DNA of 64,000 nt from an uncultured Alistipes sp. (GTDB lineage: Bacteria > Bacteroidota > Bacteroidia > Bacteroidales > Rikenellaceae), in contig CALLRW010000042.1 in NCBI GenBank assembly GCA_938014215.1, forward strand, positions 1 through 64,000, in the 5' to 3' direction. Below are positions 32,246 through 41,563 of the stretch, piece by piece. The position numbers and the translations under genes were made by a program. Position 1 is the stretch's first letter. Every line of letters starts with the position of its first letter. The notes beneath the pieces are model-generated. The model was not told where the DNA came from. It searched no databases and saw nothing but the letters and a program-made list of their open reading frames with translations.

Positions 32246-32722
32246 ATGACTATGAAAGTTGGCGTTATCATGGGTTCCGTGAGCGATTACGAGGTGATGG
32301 CCGATGCCGTCCGGATGCTCGAATCGTTCGGCGTGGAGTTCGAAAAACGGGTGGTCAGCGCCCACCGCACCCCCGATCTGCTGTGCGAATATGCCAAGAC
32401 GGCCAAGTCGCGCGGTCTGGGCGTCATCATCGCCGGAGCCGGCGGTGCGGCCCATCTGCCGGGCATGGTGGCTGCCATGACGACGCTGCCCGTGGTGGGT
32501 GTTCCCGTCAAGTCGCGGGCCCTGAACGGACTGGATTCGCTGCTGTCGATCGTGCAGATGCCGGCGGGCGTGCCCGTCGCCACGACCGCCATCAACGGCG
32601 CCAAGAATGCCGCCCTGATCGCCGTGTCGATCCTGGCCCTGCAGGACGAGGCACTGGCCGCCCGCCTGGAGGCCTTCCGCACCAAACAGACCGCCGACGT
32701 ACTGAAAGCCGAGCTCGAATAA
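32246..32722 (+). CDS. purE: N5-carboxyaminoimidazole ribonucleotide mutase
   Basis: PurE moves the carboxyl group to carbon 4 of the imidazole ring. The 158-residue protein has VGVIMGSVSDYEVM near its start, then VVSAHRTPD with the catalytic His, and GAGGAAHLPGMVAAMTTLPVVGVPV. The start may be at 32246 or 32252 (MKVGVIMGS). It sits directly behind the attenuator and shares a base with purK (TAATG). With purK beside it, it is the class I type. Confidence 0.95.
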   Translation: MTMKVGVIMGSVSDYEVMADAVRMLESFGVEFEKRVVSAHRTPDLLCEYAKTAKSRGLGVIIAGAGGAAHLPGMVAAMTTLPVVGVPVKSRALNGLDSLLSIVQMPAGVPVATTAINGAKNAALIAVSILALQDEALAARLEAFRTKQTADVLKAELE

Positions 32723-33813
32723 TGAAGACGATCGGAATTATCGGAGGGGGGCAGCTGGGGCTGATGATCGCCGAGCAGGCCCATGTGCTGGGTGTGCGGG
32801 CCGTGGCGCTCGATCCGGCGCCGGATGCTCCGGCCTTCCGGGTCTGCGACGACCACATCGTGGCCGCCTACAACGACGCCGAGGCCCTCGAACGGCTCTG
32901 CCGCATGAGCGATGCCGTGACTTATGAGTTCGAAAACGTGCCGGGGGATATCCTGATCCCGCTGAGCGAAAAATACAACATCCCGCAGGGCTACCGCCCG
33001 CTCTACGACTCGCAGGACCGCGTCCGCGAAAAGAGCAACGCCCGCGACCACGGACTCCGCACGCCGGCCTTTGCTGCCGTCGACGACGAGGCTTCGCTGC
33101 GTGCCGCCGTGCGCGAACTGGGGCTGCCGGCCGTGTTGAAGACCCGCACGCTGGGATACGACGGGCACGGACAGATGGTGCTCCGCAGCGAGGCCGACAT
33201 CGAACGGGCCCTGCCGCTGCTGTCGGTCCCCTGCATCCTGGAGGAGTTTATCGCCTTTGATTCGGAGGCCAGCATCGTGATGGTGGCCGACCGGGAACGG
33301 GTCGTGAGCTTCCCCGTCGGGCGGAACATCCACCGCGACGGCATCCTCGACCTGTCGATCGTGCCGGCAGCGGCCGATGCGGAGGTGCTCGAGCGGATGA
33401 AGGTGCAGAGCGAACGCTTCATGCGCGACTGCGGCTACGAAGGGATCCTGGCCATCGAGTACTTCATCCGCGGGCGGGAGATCTTCTTTAACGAAATGGC
33501 GCCGCGCCCCCACAATTCGGGTCACTACACGATTGAGGGGTGCACGACCAACCAGTTCCGCGAACTGGTCCGCTATCTGGTGGGCGAACCGCTGCAGGAG
33601 CCGCGTCTGGTAGCCCCGACGGTGATGAAGAACATCCTGGGGCAGGATCTCGAGGCGGCCCGCGAGGTTGAACGCGAACACCGTCCGAATGTCTACGTCC
33701 ACATCTACGGCAAGACCGAAAGCCGTCCGAAACGCAAGATGGGCCACATCACCTTTGTCGGCATGACGGGTGAGACGTACGAAAAGGAGTGGGCCGATCG
33801 TTTTGTCCGCTAG
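32722..33813 (+). CDS. purK: N5-carboxyaminoimidazole ribonucleotide synthase
   Basis: PurK carboxylates AIR with bicarbonate and ATP. The 363-residue ATP-grasp protein has the start IGIIGGGQLGLMIAEQAH, YEFENVP, the ATP part KTRTLGYDGHGQMVL, and the metal and AIR segment NEMAPRPHNSGHYTIEGC. It starts in the purE stop codon. A tandem repeat begins right after its own stop. Confidence 0.95.
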   Translation: MKTIGIIGGGQLGLMIAEQAHVLGVRAVALDPAPDAPAFRVCDDHIVAAYNDAEALERLCRMSDAVTYEFENVPGDILIPLSEKYNIPQGYRPLYDSQDRVREKSNARDHGLRTPAFAAVDDEASLRAAVRELGLPAVLKTRTLGYDGHGQMVLRSEADIERALPLLSVPCILEEFIAFDSEASIVMVADRERVVSFPVGRNIHRDGILDLSIVPAAADAEVLERMKVQSERFMRDCGYEGILAIEYFIRGREIFFNEMAPRPHNSGHYTIEGCTTNQFRELVRYLVGEPLQEPRLVAPTVMKNILGQDLEAAREVEREHRPNVYVHIYGKTESRPKRKMGHITFVGMTGETYEKEWADRFVR

Positions 33814-33970
33814 GAATGCACGAACCAGCGGGGGGTACGAACCGAGGGGCTACGAACCGGGGAGCTACGAACCGGGGAGCTACGAACCGGGGGGCTACGA
33901 ACCGATGGGGAATGCATAAACCGACTGGGGAAGCACAAACCGGCGGAGGGTGCATGAACCGGCAGGAATG
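33814..33970. repeat. 15- to 19-bp degenerate tandem repeat after purK
   Basis: From the purK stop on, units end in ACGAACC: four near-identical 15-bp units (GGGGAGCTACGAACC type), flanked by 17- and 19-bp forms such as GATGGGGAATGCATAAACC. It fills most of the purK-purL gap. Confidence 0.85.
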
Positions 33971-34059
33971 TATCGAGGCCGAGCCGGGCGGTGAATTGCC
34001 GAGGGTGCGGGCCTGCCGCTTTTGAAATGAGAACAGAGCAAAGACAAACAATACAATAA

Positions 34060-37000
34060 ATGAACACGACCAACTATCGTATTTTCGTCGAGAAACTGCC
34101 GCGCTTCCGGGTGGAGGCGGAGAGTCTTCGTCGCGAGTTGAACACGAACCTGAACCTCTCGCTGCGCGAACTGCGTCTGCTGAACGTCTATGACCTGTTC
34201 GGCTTTTCGCGGGATCTGCTCGAAAAGAGCCGCTACCGTGTCTTCGGAGAGGTGGTAACCGACGAGGTGAGCGATTCGTTCGACCTCTCGGGCCGCAAAT
34301 ATATCGCCGTGGAGTGCCTTCCCGGCCAGTTCGACCAGCGGGCCGCTTCGGCCGTGGACTGCGTGCGGCTGATCGATCCCGAGGCGCAGGTGAACATCCG
34401 CTCGGCCAAGGTGCTGCTCTTCGATGACAGCGTCACCGAGGAGGAGCTGGCCCGCATCCGCCACTACTACATCAACGCCGTCGAGTCGCGCGAAAAGGAT
34501 CTCTCGATCCTCAGCGACATGGAGCAGGCCGAGGTGAAGCCCGTCCGGGTGCTCGAGGGCTTCCGCGAGATGGCCGATGACGAACTGGAACCCTACTGCC
34601 AGCGGATGGGGCTGGCGATGAATGCCGACGACCTCTACGAGGTGGTCAAGTACTTCCGCGGCGAGGGACGCGATCCCTACGAGACGGAGCTGCGCATTCT
34701 GGATACCTACTGGAGCGACCACTGCCGCCATACGACCTTCACGACCGAACTCGAGGGCATCACCGTCGAGGAGTCGTTCGTCAAGGATGAGATCGAGGAT
34801 TCGCTGGCCCTCTACCTGCGCATCCGCCGCGAACTGGGCCGTGAGCACAAGAGCCTCTGCCTGATGGATATCGCCACGATCGGCGCCCGCTACCTGAAGA
34901 AGAAGGGGCTGTTGGACGATCAGGAGGTCTCGGAGGAGAACAACGCCTGCTCGATCTACGTTGATGTCGACGTCGACGGTAAGACGGAGAAGTGGCTCCT
35001 GCAGTTCAAGAACGAGACCCACAACCACCCGACCGAGATCGAACCCTTCGGCGGTGCGTCGACCTGTCTGGGCGGTGCGATCCGCGACCCGCTGTCGGGC
35101 CGTAGCTACGTCTACCAGGCGATGCGCGTGACGGGTGCCGGCAACATCTACCAGCCCGTTTCGGAGACGATGGCCGGCAAGCTGCCGCAGAGCGTCATCT
35201 CGAAGAAGGCCGCCGCCGGCTACTCGAGCTACGGCAACCAGATCGGTCTGGCCACGACCCACGTGCGGGAGATCTACCACGACGACTACGTGGCCAAGCG
35301 TCTGGAGGTTGGCGCCGTGGTGGGCGCCGTGAAGGCCGAGAACGTGCGCCGCGAACGCCCCGCTCCGGGTGACAGGATCATCATGTTCGGCGGACGGACG
35401 GGCCGCGACGGCATCGGCGGTGCGACGGGTTCGTCGAAGGAGCACAACGCCAAGTCGCTCGAGACGTGCGGCAGCGAGGTGCAGAAGGGTAACGCCCCCG
35501 AGGAGCGCAAGCTCGAACGGCTGTTCCGCCGTCCGGAGGTGACGCGGCTGATCAAGAAATCGAACGACTTCGGTGCGGGCGGTGTCAGCGTGGCGATCGG
35601 CGAGCTGGCCGACGGCCTGGACATCTACCTTGACCGGGTGAAGACGAAATACAGCGGTCTGAACTCCACGGAACTGGCCATCAGCGAGTCGCAGGAGCGC
35701 ATGTCGGTGGTCGTCGAGGCGAAGGACATGGAGGAGTTCATGCGCTACTGCCGCGAGGAGAACATCGAGGCGGTGCACGTGGCCGACGTGACGGATACGG
35801 GCCGCATGCGGATGTTCAACGGCGACCGCAAGGTGGTCGATCTGAGCCGCGAATTCATCGACAGTGCCGGCGCCAAGCACTATGCCGAGGCGAAGGTCGG
35901 GGCCGTGGAGCACTGCAACCCCTTCGCGCGGAAAATCGAGGGTGAGACGGTGGCCGATCGTTTTGCCGCCAATCTGAAGGACAACAACGTGGTCTCGCAG
36001 CGCGGTCTGATCGAGATGTTCGACTCGACGATCGGCCGCTCGACGGTGCTGATGCCCTTCGGCGGACGCACGCAGCGCAGCGAAACGCAGGTCTCGGTGC
36101 AGAAGCTCCCGACCGACGGATATACCGATACGGCCAGCGTGATGGCCTTCGGCTACAACCCCTTCGTAGCCAAGTGGAGCCCCTATCACGGAGCAGCCTA
36201 TGCCGTGGTGGAGGCTGCGGCGAAGGTGGTGGCTGCCGGCGGCCGCTACGAAAAGATGCGCTATTCGTACCAGGAGTACTTCGAGCGCATGACCAAGGAT
36301 GCCGAATCGTGGGGCAAACCGCTCAGTGCGCTGCTCGGCGCCCTGAAGATGCAGGTCGAGCTGGGGCTGCCGTCGATCGGCGGCAAGGACTCGATGTCGG
36401 GAACGTTCCAGCACATCAACGTGCCGCCGATGCTGATGGCCTTCGGCATCACGACGGTCGATGCACGGACGGTCATCTCGACCGACCTGAAGGGGGCCGG
36501 ACACCGGATCTATCTGGTGCGCCATACGCCGCGTGAGAACTGGATGCCCGACACGGCCCAGTTGAAACGCAACTTCGCCTTCGTGAGCGACGAGATCGCC
36601 TCGGGCAAGATCCTTTCGGCGTGGTCGGTAGGCTTCGGCGGTGTGGCCGAGGGTCTGGCCAAGATGGCCTTCGGCAACGGCATCGGCGTCGAGGTCAAGA
36701 TGGAGGAGTCGAAACTCTACGACTATGCCTACGGCTCGATTCTGGTCGAGTGCGAAGGGACGCTCGAATATCCCACGGCCGAACTCGTGGGCTTCACGGT
36801 GGCCGACGAGGCCATAACGATCGGCGAGGTGCGCATGCCCCTCGAGGAGCTCTACCGCGCCAATACCGAGAAGTTCGCCGCCGTATACCCCGACAAGGGG
36901 CACAATACGGCCGAGGTGATGGTTGCGGAGCCTGCCGTGCGGCACTTCACCTATCCGGGCGAGGCCGTCGAACACCCGCTGGTCTACATCCCGGTCTTCC

Positions 37001-37794
37001 CCGGTACGAACTGCGACTACGATACGGCCAAGGCCTTCCGCCGCGCCGGCGCCGAGGTGGAGATGAGCGTGCTGTGCAACATTGCCGGTGACGACATCCT
37101 GCGCTCGATCGCCGAGATGAAGGAGCATATCCGCCGGGCACAGATCTTCGTGCTGAGCGGCGGCTTCTCGTCGGGTGACGAACCGGACGGCAGCGCCAAG
37201 TTCATTGTCAACGTGTTGAACAACAAGGATATCAGCGAGGAGATCCACGCCCTGCTCGACCGCGGCGGCCTGATTCTGGGTATCTGCAACGGCTTCCAGG
37301 CTCTGGTGAAGTCGGGTCTGCTGCCCTACGGACGCCTGGGCATGGTGACCAAGGAGTCGCCGACGTTGTTCCGCAACGACATCAACCGCCATATCTCGCA
37401 GATCGTCACGACGCGCGTGGCCTCGGTCAACTCGCCGTGGCTCAGTTCGTTCCATGTCGGCGATCTGCACTCGATCGCCGTCAGCCACGGCGAAGGCAAG
37501 TTCGTGGTGAGCGAGAAGCTGGCCCGCGAACTCTTCGATGGAGGTCAGGTGGCCTTCCAGTATGCCGATGCCGAGGGGCATCCGACGGCCGAGGCGCCGT
37601 TCAACCCCAACGGCTCGTCGTACGCCATCGAGTGTATCGTCTCGAAGGACGGCCAGATTCTCGGCAAGATGGGCCATACGGAGCGCTACGAGGAGAACCT
37701 CTACAAGAACATCGCCGGCAACAAGCGGCAGTCGATCTTCGAGAACGCCGTGGCCTACTTCCGCAAAAGTAAGGATACTACAAGCAACAAATAG
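34060..37794 (+). CDS. purL: Phosphoribosylformylglycinamidine synthase (long form)
   Basis: This 1244-residue single-chain FGAM synthase converts FGAR and glutamine to FGAM. It appears to be the long type of Clostridia and Bacteroidetes. An N-terminal PurS-like part precedes two AIRS-like halves; ETHNHPTEIEPFGGASTCLG is the ATP/FGAR-binding stretch near residue 322. A class I glutaminase domain lies at the end with the nucleophile C1076 in ILGICNGFQ, preceded by VLSGGFSSGDEPDG. It is followed directly by purC. Confidence 0.96.
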   Translation: MNTTNYRIFVEKLPRFRVEAESLRRELNTNLNLSLRELRLLNVYDLFGFSRDLLEKSRYRVFGEVVTDEVSDSFDLSGRKYIAVECLPGQFDQRAASAVDCVRLIDPEAQVNIRSAKVLLFDDSVTEEELARIRHYYINAVESREKDLSILSDMEQAEVKPVRVLEGFREMADDELEPYCQRMGLAMNADDLYEVVKYFRGEGRDPYETELRILDTYWSDHCRHTTFTTELEGITVEESFVKDEIEDSLALYLRIRRELGREHKSLCLMDIATIGARYLKKKGLLDDQEVSEENNACSIYVDVDVDGKTEKWLLQFKNETHNHPTEIEPFGGASTCLGGAIRDPLSGRSYVYQAMRVTGAGNIYQPVSETMAGKLPQSVISKKAAAGYSSYGNQIGLATTHVREIYHDDYVAKRLEVGAVVGAVKAENVRRERPAPGDRIIMFGGRTGRDGIGGATGSSKEHNAKSLETCGSEVQKGNAPEERKLERLFRRPEVTRLIKKSNDFGAGGVSVAIGELADGLDIYLDRVKTKYSGLNSTELAISESQERMSVVVEAKDMEEFMRYCREENIEAVHVADVTDTGRMRMFNGDRKVVDLSREFIDSAGAKHYAEAKVGAVEHCNPFARKIEGETVADRFAANLKDNNVVSQRGLIEMFDSTIGRSTVLMPFGGRTQRSETQVSVQKLPTDGYTDTASVMAFGYNPFVAKWSPYHGAAYAVVEAAAKVVAAGGRYEKMRYSYQEYFERMTKDAESWGKPLSALLGALKMQVELGLPSIGGKDSMSGTFQHINVPPMLMAFGITTVDARTVISTDLKGAGHRIYLVRHTPRENWMPDTAQLKRNFAFVSDEIASGKILSAWSVGFGGVAEGLAKMAFGNGIGVEVKMEESKLYDYAYGSILVECEGTLEYPTAELVGFTVADEAITIGEVRMPLEELYRANTEKFAAVYPDKGHNTAEVMVAEPAVRHFTYPGEAVEHPLVYIPVFPGTNCDYDTAKAFRRAGAEVEMSVLCNIAGDDILRSIAEMKEHIRRAQIFVLSGGFSSGDEPDGSAKFIVNVLNNKDISEEIHALLDRGGLILGICNGFQALVKSGLLPYGRLGMVTKESPTLFRNDINRHISQIVTTRVASVNSPWLSSFHVGDLHSIAVSHGEGKFVVSEKLARELFDGGQVAFQYADAEGHPTAEAPFNPNGSSYAIECIVSKDGQILGKMGHTERYEENLYKNIAGNKRQSIFENAVAYFRKSKDTTSNK

Positions 37795-38511
37795 ATGAAA
37801 CAGCTCGAAATGCTCTACGAGGGCAAGGCCAAACAGGTATTCCGGACAGACGATCCCGAACGGATCATCATCCACTACAAGGATACCGCGACGGCCTTCA
37901 ACAACATCAAGATGGCGACGATCGAGAACAAGGGCGTGCTGAACAACGCCATCTCGTCGATCATCTTCCGCGAGTTGGAGAAGGCCGGGGTGAAGACCCA
38001 CTACATCGAGACGCTCAACGACCGCGACCAGCTGTGCCGTCGGGTGTCGATCATCCCGCTGGAGGTGATCGTGCGCAACGTCATCGCCGGCTCGATGGCT
38101 CACCGGCTGGGTCTCGAAGAGGGTATGCAGCCGTCGAACACGATCTACGACCTCTGCTACAAGTGCGATGAACTGGGCGACCCGCTCATCAACGACCACC
38201 ATGCCGTGGCGCTGGGCCTCGTCACCTACGAGGAGCTGGACCGGATCTACAAGATGACGGCCCGCATCAACGACCTGCTCAAGGCGCTCTTCGCCCGGAT
38301 CAACATCAAACTGGTGGATTTCAAGATCGAGTTCGGCCGGACGTCGGACGGCGAGATCGTGCTGGCCGACGAGATCTCGCCCGATACGAGCCGTTTGTGG
38401 GACATGACGACCAACGAAAAACTCGACAAGGACCGTTTCCGCCGCGACCTGGGTCGTGTGCGCGAGGCCTACGGCGAGATTCTGGCACGTCTGAAGAAAA
38501 TTACTGAATAA
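37795..38511 (+). CDS. purC: Phosphoribosylaminoimidazole-succinocarboxamide synthase
   Basis: PurC joins CAIR with aspartate. The 238-residue protein has the SAICAR synthetase marks YEGKAKQVFRTDDP, FNNIKM, VIPLEVIVRNVIAGSMA, and DEISPDTSRLWD. It begins on the base after the purL stop codon. Confidence 0.96.
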   Translation: MKQLEMLYEGKAKQVFRTDDPERIIIHYKDTATAFNNIKMATIENKGVLNNAISSIIFRELEKAGVKTHYIETLNDRDQLCRRVSIIPLEVIVRNVIAGSMAHRLGLEEGMQPSNTIYDLCYKCDELGDPLINDHHAVALGLVTYEELDRIYKMTARINDLLKALFARINIKLVDFKIEFGRTSDGEIVLADEISPDTSRLWDMTTNEKLDKDRFRRDLGRVREAYGEILARLKKITE

Positions 38512-38512
38512 G

Positions 38513-39928
38513 ATGAAGGAGATCATTCGCGATCGCGAACTGCATGAGGAGTGCGGCGTGTTCGGCATCTACGGGGTGCCGGAGGCCGCCTCGCTCACCT
38601 ATTACGGACTTCACGCCCTGCAGCACCGCGGGCAGGAGGGGGCCGGTATCGTCTCGGTGGACGACCAGGGCCAGTTCCGCCGCATCAAGGGTTGCGGACT
38701 GGTGACCGAGGTCTTCAACGAGGAGAAGCTCTCGACGCTCAAGGGGTCGATGGCCATCGGCCACGTGCGCTACACGACGGCCGGAGGCGGCGGTCTGGAG
38801 AATATCCAGCCGTTCCTCTTCCGCCACAACACGGGCGATTTCGCCATGGCGCACAACGGCAATATCGTCAATTCGTCGCTGCTGCGCACCTATCTCGAAA
38901 ACAAGGGCAGCCTTTTCCAGTCGACCTCCGACAGCGAGATCCTGGCCCACCTGATCAAGAAGGAGACGCGTTATCACGACCGTCCGCGCATCTACTCGAT
39001 CATCGATGCGCTGAACATGCTCGAGGGGGCCTTCGCCTTCCTGATCATGACGGCCAACCGCATCTACGCCTGCCGCGACAAGTACGGACTGCGTCCGCTG
39101 TCGATCGGCCGGCTGGGCGAGGGTTGGGTCGTGGCCAGCGAGACCTGCGCCTTGGATGTGCTGGGTGCCGAGTTCGTCCGTGACATCGAGCCGGGCGAGA
39201 TCGTCACCATCGACCAGAAGGGAATTCGCAGCAGCGACTACTCGAAGTACAAGCGTCACGAGATGTGCGCCATGGAGTACATCTACTTCGCCCGCCCGGA
39301 CAGCGACATCGAGGGGTGCAACGTCCACGCCTACCGCAAGGAGTCGGGACGTTTGCTCTTCCGCGAGGCTCCGGCCGAGGCCGATATCGTGGTCGGCGTG
39401 CCCGATTCGAGCCTGAGCGCCGCGATGGGTTATGCCGAGGCGAGCGGTCTGCCCTACGAAATGGGTCTGATCAAGAACAAGTATATCGGCCGGACGTTCA
39501 TCCAGCCGACGCAGGAGCTGCGCGAAAAGGGGGTGCGGATGAAGCTCTCGGCCGTGCGTTCGATCGTGCGGGGCAAACGCGTGGTGCTGGTCGACGACTC
39601 GATCGTGCGGGGCACCACCTCGCGGCGGATCGTGGCGATGCTCAAGGAGGCCGGCGCCCTGGAGGTGCACGTGCGCATCGCCAGCCCTCCGATGATCGGC
39701 CCGTGCTTCTACGGCGTCGACACGTCGACCTACGACGAGCTGATCTCGGCCCGCAAGAATGTCGAGGAGGTGCGCCAGACGATCGGCGCCGACTCGCTGG
39801 CATTCCTCTCGCCGGAGTCGCTCTACCGGGCCGGCAACCGCAAGGAGCTCTGTACGGCCTGCTTCACGGGGGTCTATCCGACGGCGCTGTATCAGTCGAT
39901 GGAGGACGCGAACAAGGACAACAAATAG
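38513..39928 (+). CDS. purF: Amidophosphoribosyltransferase
   Basis: PurF carries out the committed step, PRPP and glutamine to phosphoribosylamine. The 471-residue protein begins with a propeptide of about 13 residues (MKEIIRDRELHEE) that must be cut to expose C14, the glutaminase nucleophile, in CGVFGIYG. A PRTase domain follows with VVLVDDSIVRGTTSRRIV. Cysteines near 240-260 and 440-460 (EMCA, LCTACF) suggest the [4Fe-4S] cluster seen in Bacillus-type PurF. It is 1 bp after purC. Confidence 0.96.
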   Translation: MKEIIRDRELHEECGVFGIYGVPEAASLTYYGLHALQHRGQEGAGIVSVDDQGQFRRIKGCGLVTEVFNEEKLSTLKGSMAIGHVRYTTAGGGGLENIQPFLFRHNTGDFAMAHNGNIVNSSLLRTYLENKGSLFQSTSDSEILAHLIKKETRYHDRPRIYSIIDALNMLEGAFAFLIMTANRIYACRDKYGLRPLSIGRLGEGWVVASETCALDVLGAEFVRDIEPGEIVTIDQKGIRSSDYSKYKRHEMCAMEYIYFARPDSDIEGCNVHAYRKESGRLLFREAPAEADIVVGVPDSSLSAAMGYAEASGLPYEMGLIKNKYIGRTFIQPTQELREKGVRMKLSAVRSIVRGKRVVLVDDSIVRGTTSRRIVAMLKEAGALEVHVRIASPPMIGPCFYGVDTSTYDELISARKNVEEVRQTIGADSLAFLSPESLYRAGNRKELCTACFTGVYPTALYQSMEDANKDNK

Positions 39929-39952
39929 AAATTTTAAAAACCATAAACTACT

Positions 39953-40978
39953 ATGGCTCAAAGTTATGAAAAGGCCGGCGTGAATCTCGAAGCCGGTTAC
40001 GAAGTGGTACGACGCATCAAGAAGCATGTGGCCTCGACGGCCCGGACGGGTGTGATGGGCAACATCGGCGCCTTCGGCGGGATGTTCGACCTCTCGGCCC
40101 TGCAGGTCAAGGAGCCGGTGCTGGTGAGCGGTACGGACGGCGTGGGCACGAAGCTCAAGCTGGCTTTCCAGATGGACAAGCACGACACGATCGGTATCGA
40201 TGCCGTGGCGATGTGCGTCAACGACGTGCTGGCCCAGGGTGCCGAGCCGCTGCTGTTCCTGGACTATGTGGCCGTGGGTCACAACGAACCCCAGAAGATC
40301 GAGGCCATCGTGGCCGGTGTGGCCGAGGGCTGCCGGCAGGCGGGCTGCGCACTGGTGGGCGGCGAGACGGCCGAGATGCCGGGCATGTACGATGCCGGCG
40401 AGTATGACATTGCCGGATTTACGGTGGGCGTGGTCGAGAAGTCGAAACTCATCGACGGATCGAAGGTCCGCACGGGCGACGTGCTGGTGGGCATTGCCTC
40501 GAGCGGCGTCCACTCGAACGGCTTCAGCCTGGTGCGCAAGATCCTGGCCGACAACTACCTCGATCTGCACAAGAGCTATCCCGAACTGTCGAACAAGCTG
40601 CTGGGCGAGGTGCTGCTCACGCCGACGAAGATCTACGTCAAGCAGGTCCTCGAGGTGATCCGTCAGTGCGACGTCCACGGAATCAGCCACATCACGGGCG
40701 GCGGCTTCGACGAGAACATCCCGCGCATCCTGCACGAAGGCCAGGGCCTCGAGATCGAGGAGGGTTCGTGGGAGATCCTGCCGGTCTTCCGCTTCCTGGA
40801 GAAGTACGGCAAGGTGGCTCACCGCGAAATGTTCAACATCTTCAACATGGGTATCGGCATGGTCATCGCCCTCGACGCGTCGGAGGCGCAGAAGGCCATC
40901 GATATCCTGACGGCTCAGGGCGAGCGTGCGACGGTCATCGGCCGCGTCACGGACTCGGGCAGCGTCGTGATCCGTTAG
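39953..40978 (+). CDS. purM: Phosphoribosylformylglycinamidine cyclo-ligase
   Basis: PurM closes FGAM to AIR. The 341-residue protein has the AIRS fold with YEKAGVNLEAGYEVV at the start, VSGTDGVGTKLKLAF, the GGETAEMPGMY loop, and HITGGGFDENIPR. It is 24 bp after purF. Confidence 0.96.
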   Translation: MAQSYEKAGVNLEAGYEVVRRIKKHVASTARTGVMGNIGAFGGMFDLSALQVKEPVLVSGTDGVGTKLKLAFQMDKHDTIGIDAVAMCVNDVLAQGAEPLLFLDYVAVGHNEPQKIEAIVAGVAEGCRQAGCALVGGETAEMPGMYDAGEYDIAGFTVGVVEKSKLIDGSKVRTGDVLVGIASSGVHSNGFSLVRKILADNYLDLHKSYPELSNKLLGEVLLTPTKIYVKQVLEVIRQCDVHGISHITGGGFDENIPRILHEGQGLEIEEGSWEILPVFRFLEKYGKVAHREMFNIFNMGIGMVIALDASEAQKAIDILTAQGERATVIGRVTDSGSVVIR

Positions 40979-40982
40979 GGCC

Positions 40983-41558
40983 ATGCGGCATCGCCTTGCA
41001 GTCTTTGCCAGCGGCAACGGAACAAACTTCGAGGCCATCGTGACGGCCTGCGAACGGGGCGAACTGCCGGCCGAAGTCGTGCTGATGGTGTGCGACAAAC
41101 CCGGAGCCCGGGTGGTGGAGCGCGCCGCACGGCACGGTGTCGAGACGTTCGCCTTCGCGCCGAAGGAGTACGCCTCGAAGGCCGATTACGAACGCGAGAT
41201 CGTCGAGCGGATGGACTCGGCCGGGGTCGAGCTGGTCTGCCTGGCCGGCTACATGCGCATCGTGGGCGACGTGCTGCTGGGGGCCTACGCCGGGCGGATC
41301 ATCAACATCCACCCCTCGCTGCTGCCCTCGTTCCGCGGGGCTCACGCCATCGAACAGGCGCTCGAGTACGGCGTGAAGGTCTTTGGCGTGACGATCCATT
41401 ACGTCGATGCCGAGCTCGACGGCGGGCGTATCATCGCCCAGCGGGCCTTCCCCTACGAGGGGCACGACCTCGGCGAGCTCGAATCGATGATCCATGCGGT
41501 GGAACATCCGCTTTATGTCGAAACAATTGGAAAATTACTGAATACAAAAAAAGAATAA
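40983..41558 (+). CDS. purN: Phosphoribosylglycinamide formyltransferase
   Basis: PurN transfers a formyl group from formyl-THF to GAR. The 191-residue protein has FASGNGTNFEAIV, then the catalytic stretch IINIHPSLLPSFRGAHA with Asn and His, and VDAELDGGRIIAQ with Asp. It is 4 bp after purM. The formyl donor could be supplied by FolD at the end of the locus. Confidence 0.95.
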   Translation: MRHRLAVFASGNGTNFEAIVTACERGELPAEVVLMVCDKPGARVVERAARHGVETFAFAPKEYASKADYEREIVERMDSAGVELVCLAGYMRIVGDVLLGAYAGRIINIHPSLLPSFRGAHAIEQALEYGVKVFGVTIHYVDAELDGGRIIAQRAFPYEGHDLGELESMIHAVEHPLYVETIGKLLNTKKE

Positions 41559-41563
41559 GGAAT

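Noticed and set aside
33942..34025. Short plus-strand frame in the purK-purL spacer
   Set aside because: It is only the reading of the tandem repeat; no start signal and no family.
33895..38568. A 1557-codon minus-strand frame opposite purL and purC
   Set aside because: It is the mirror of purL/purC, which carry all expected motifs; GC-rich third positions leave the opposite frame open. No domain is visible in the His/Arg/Val-rich text.
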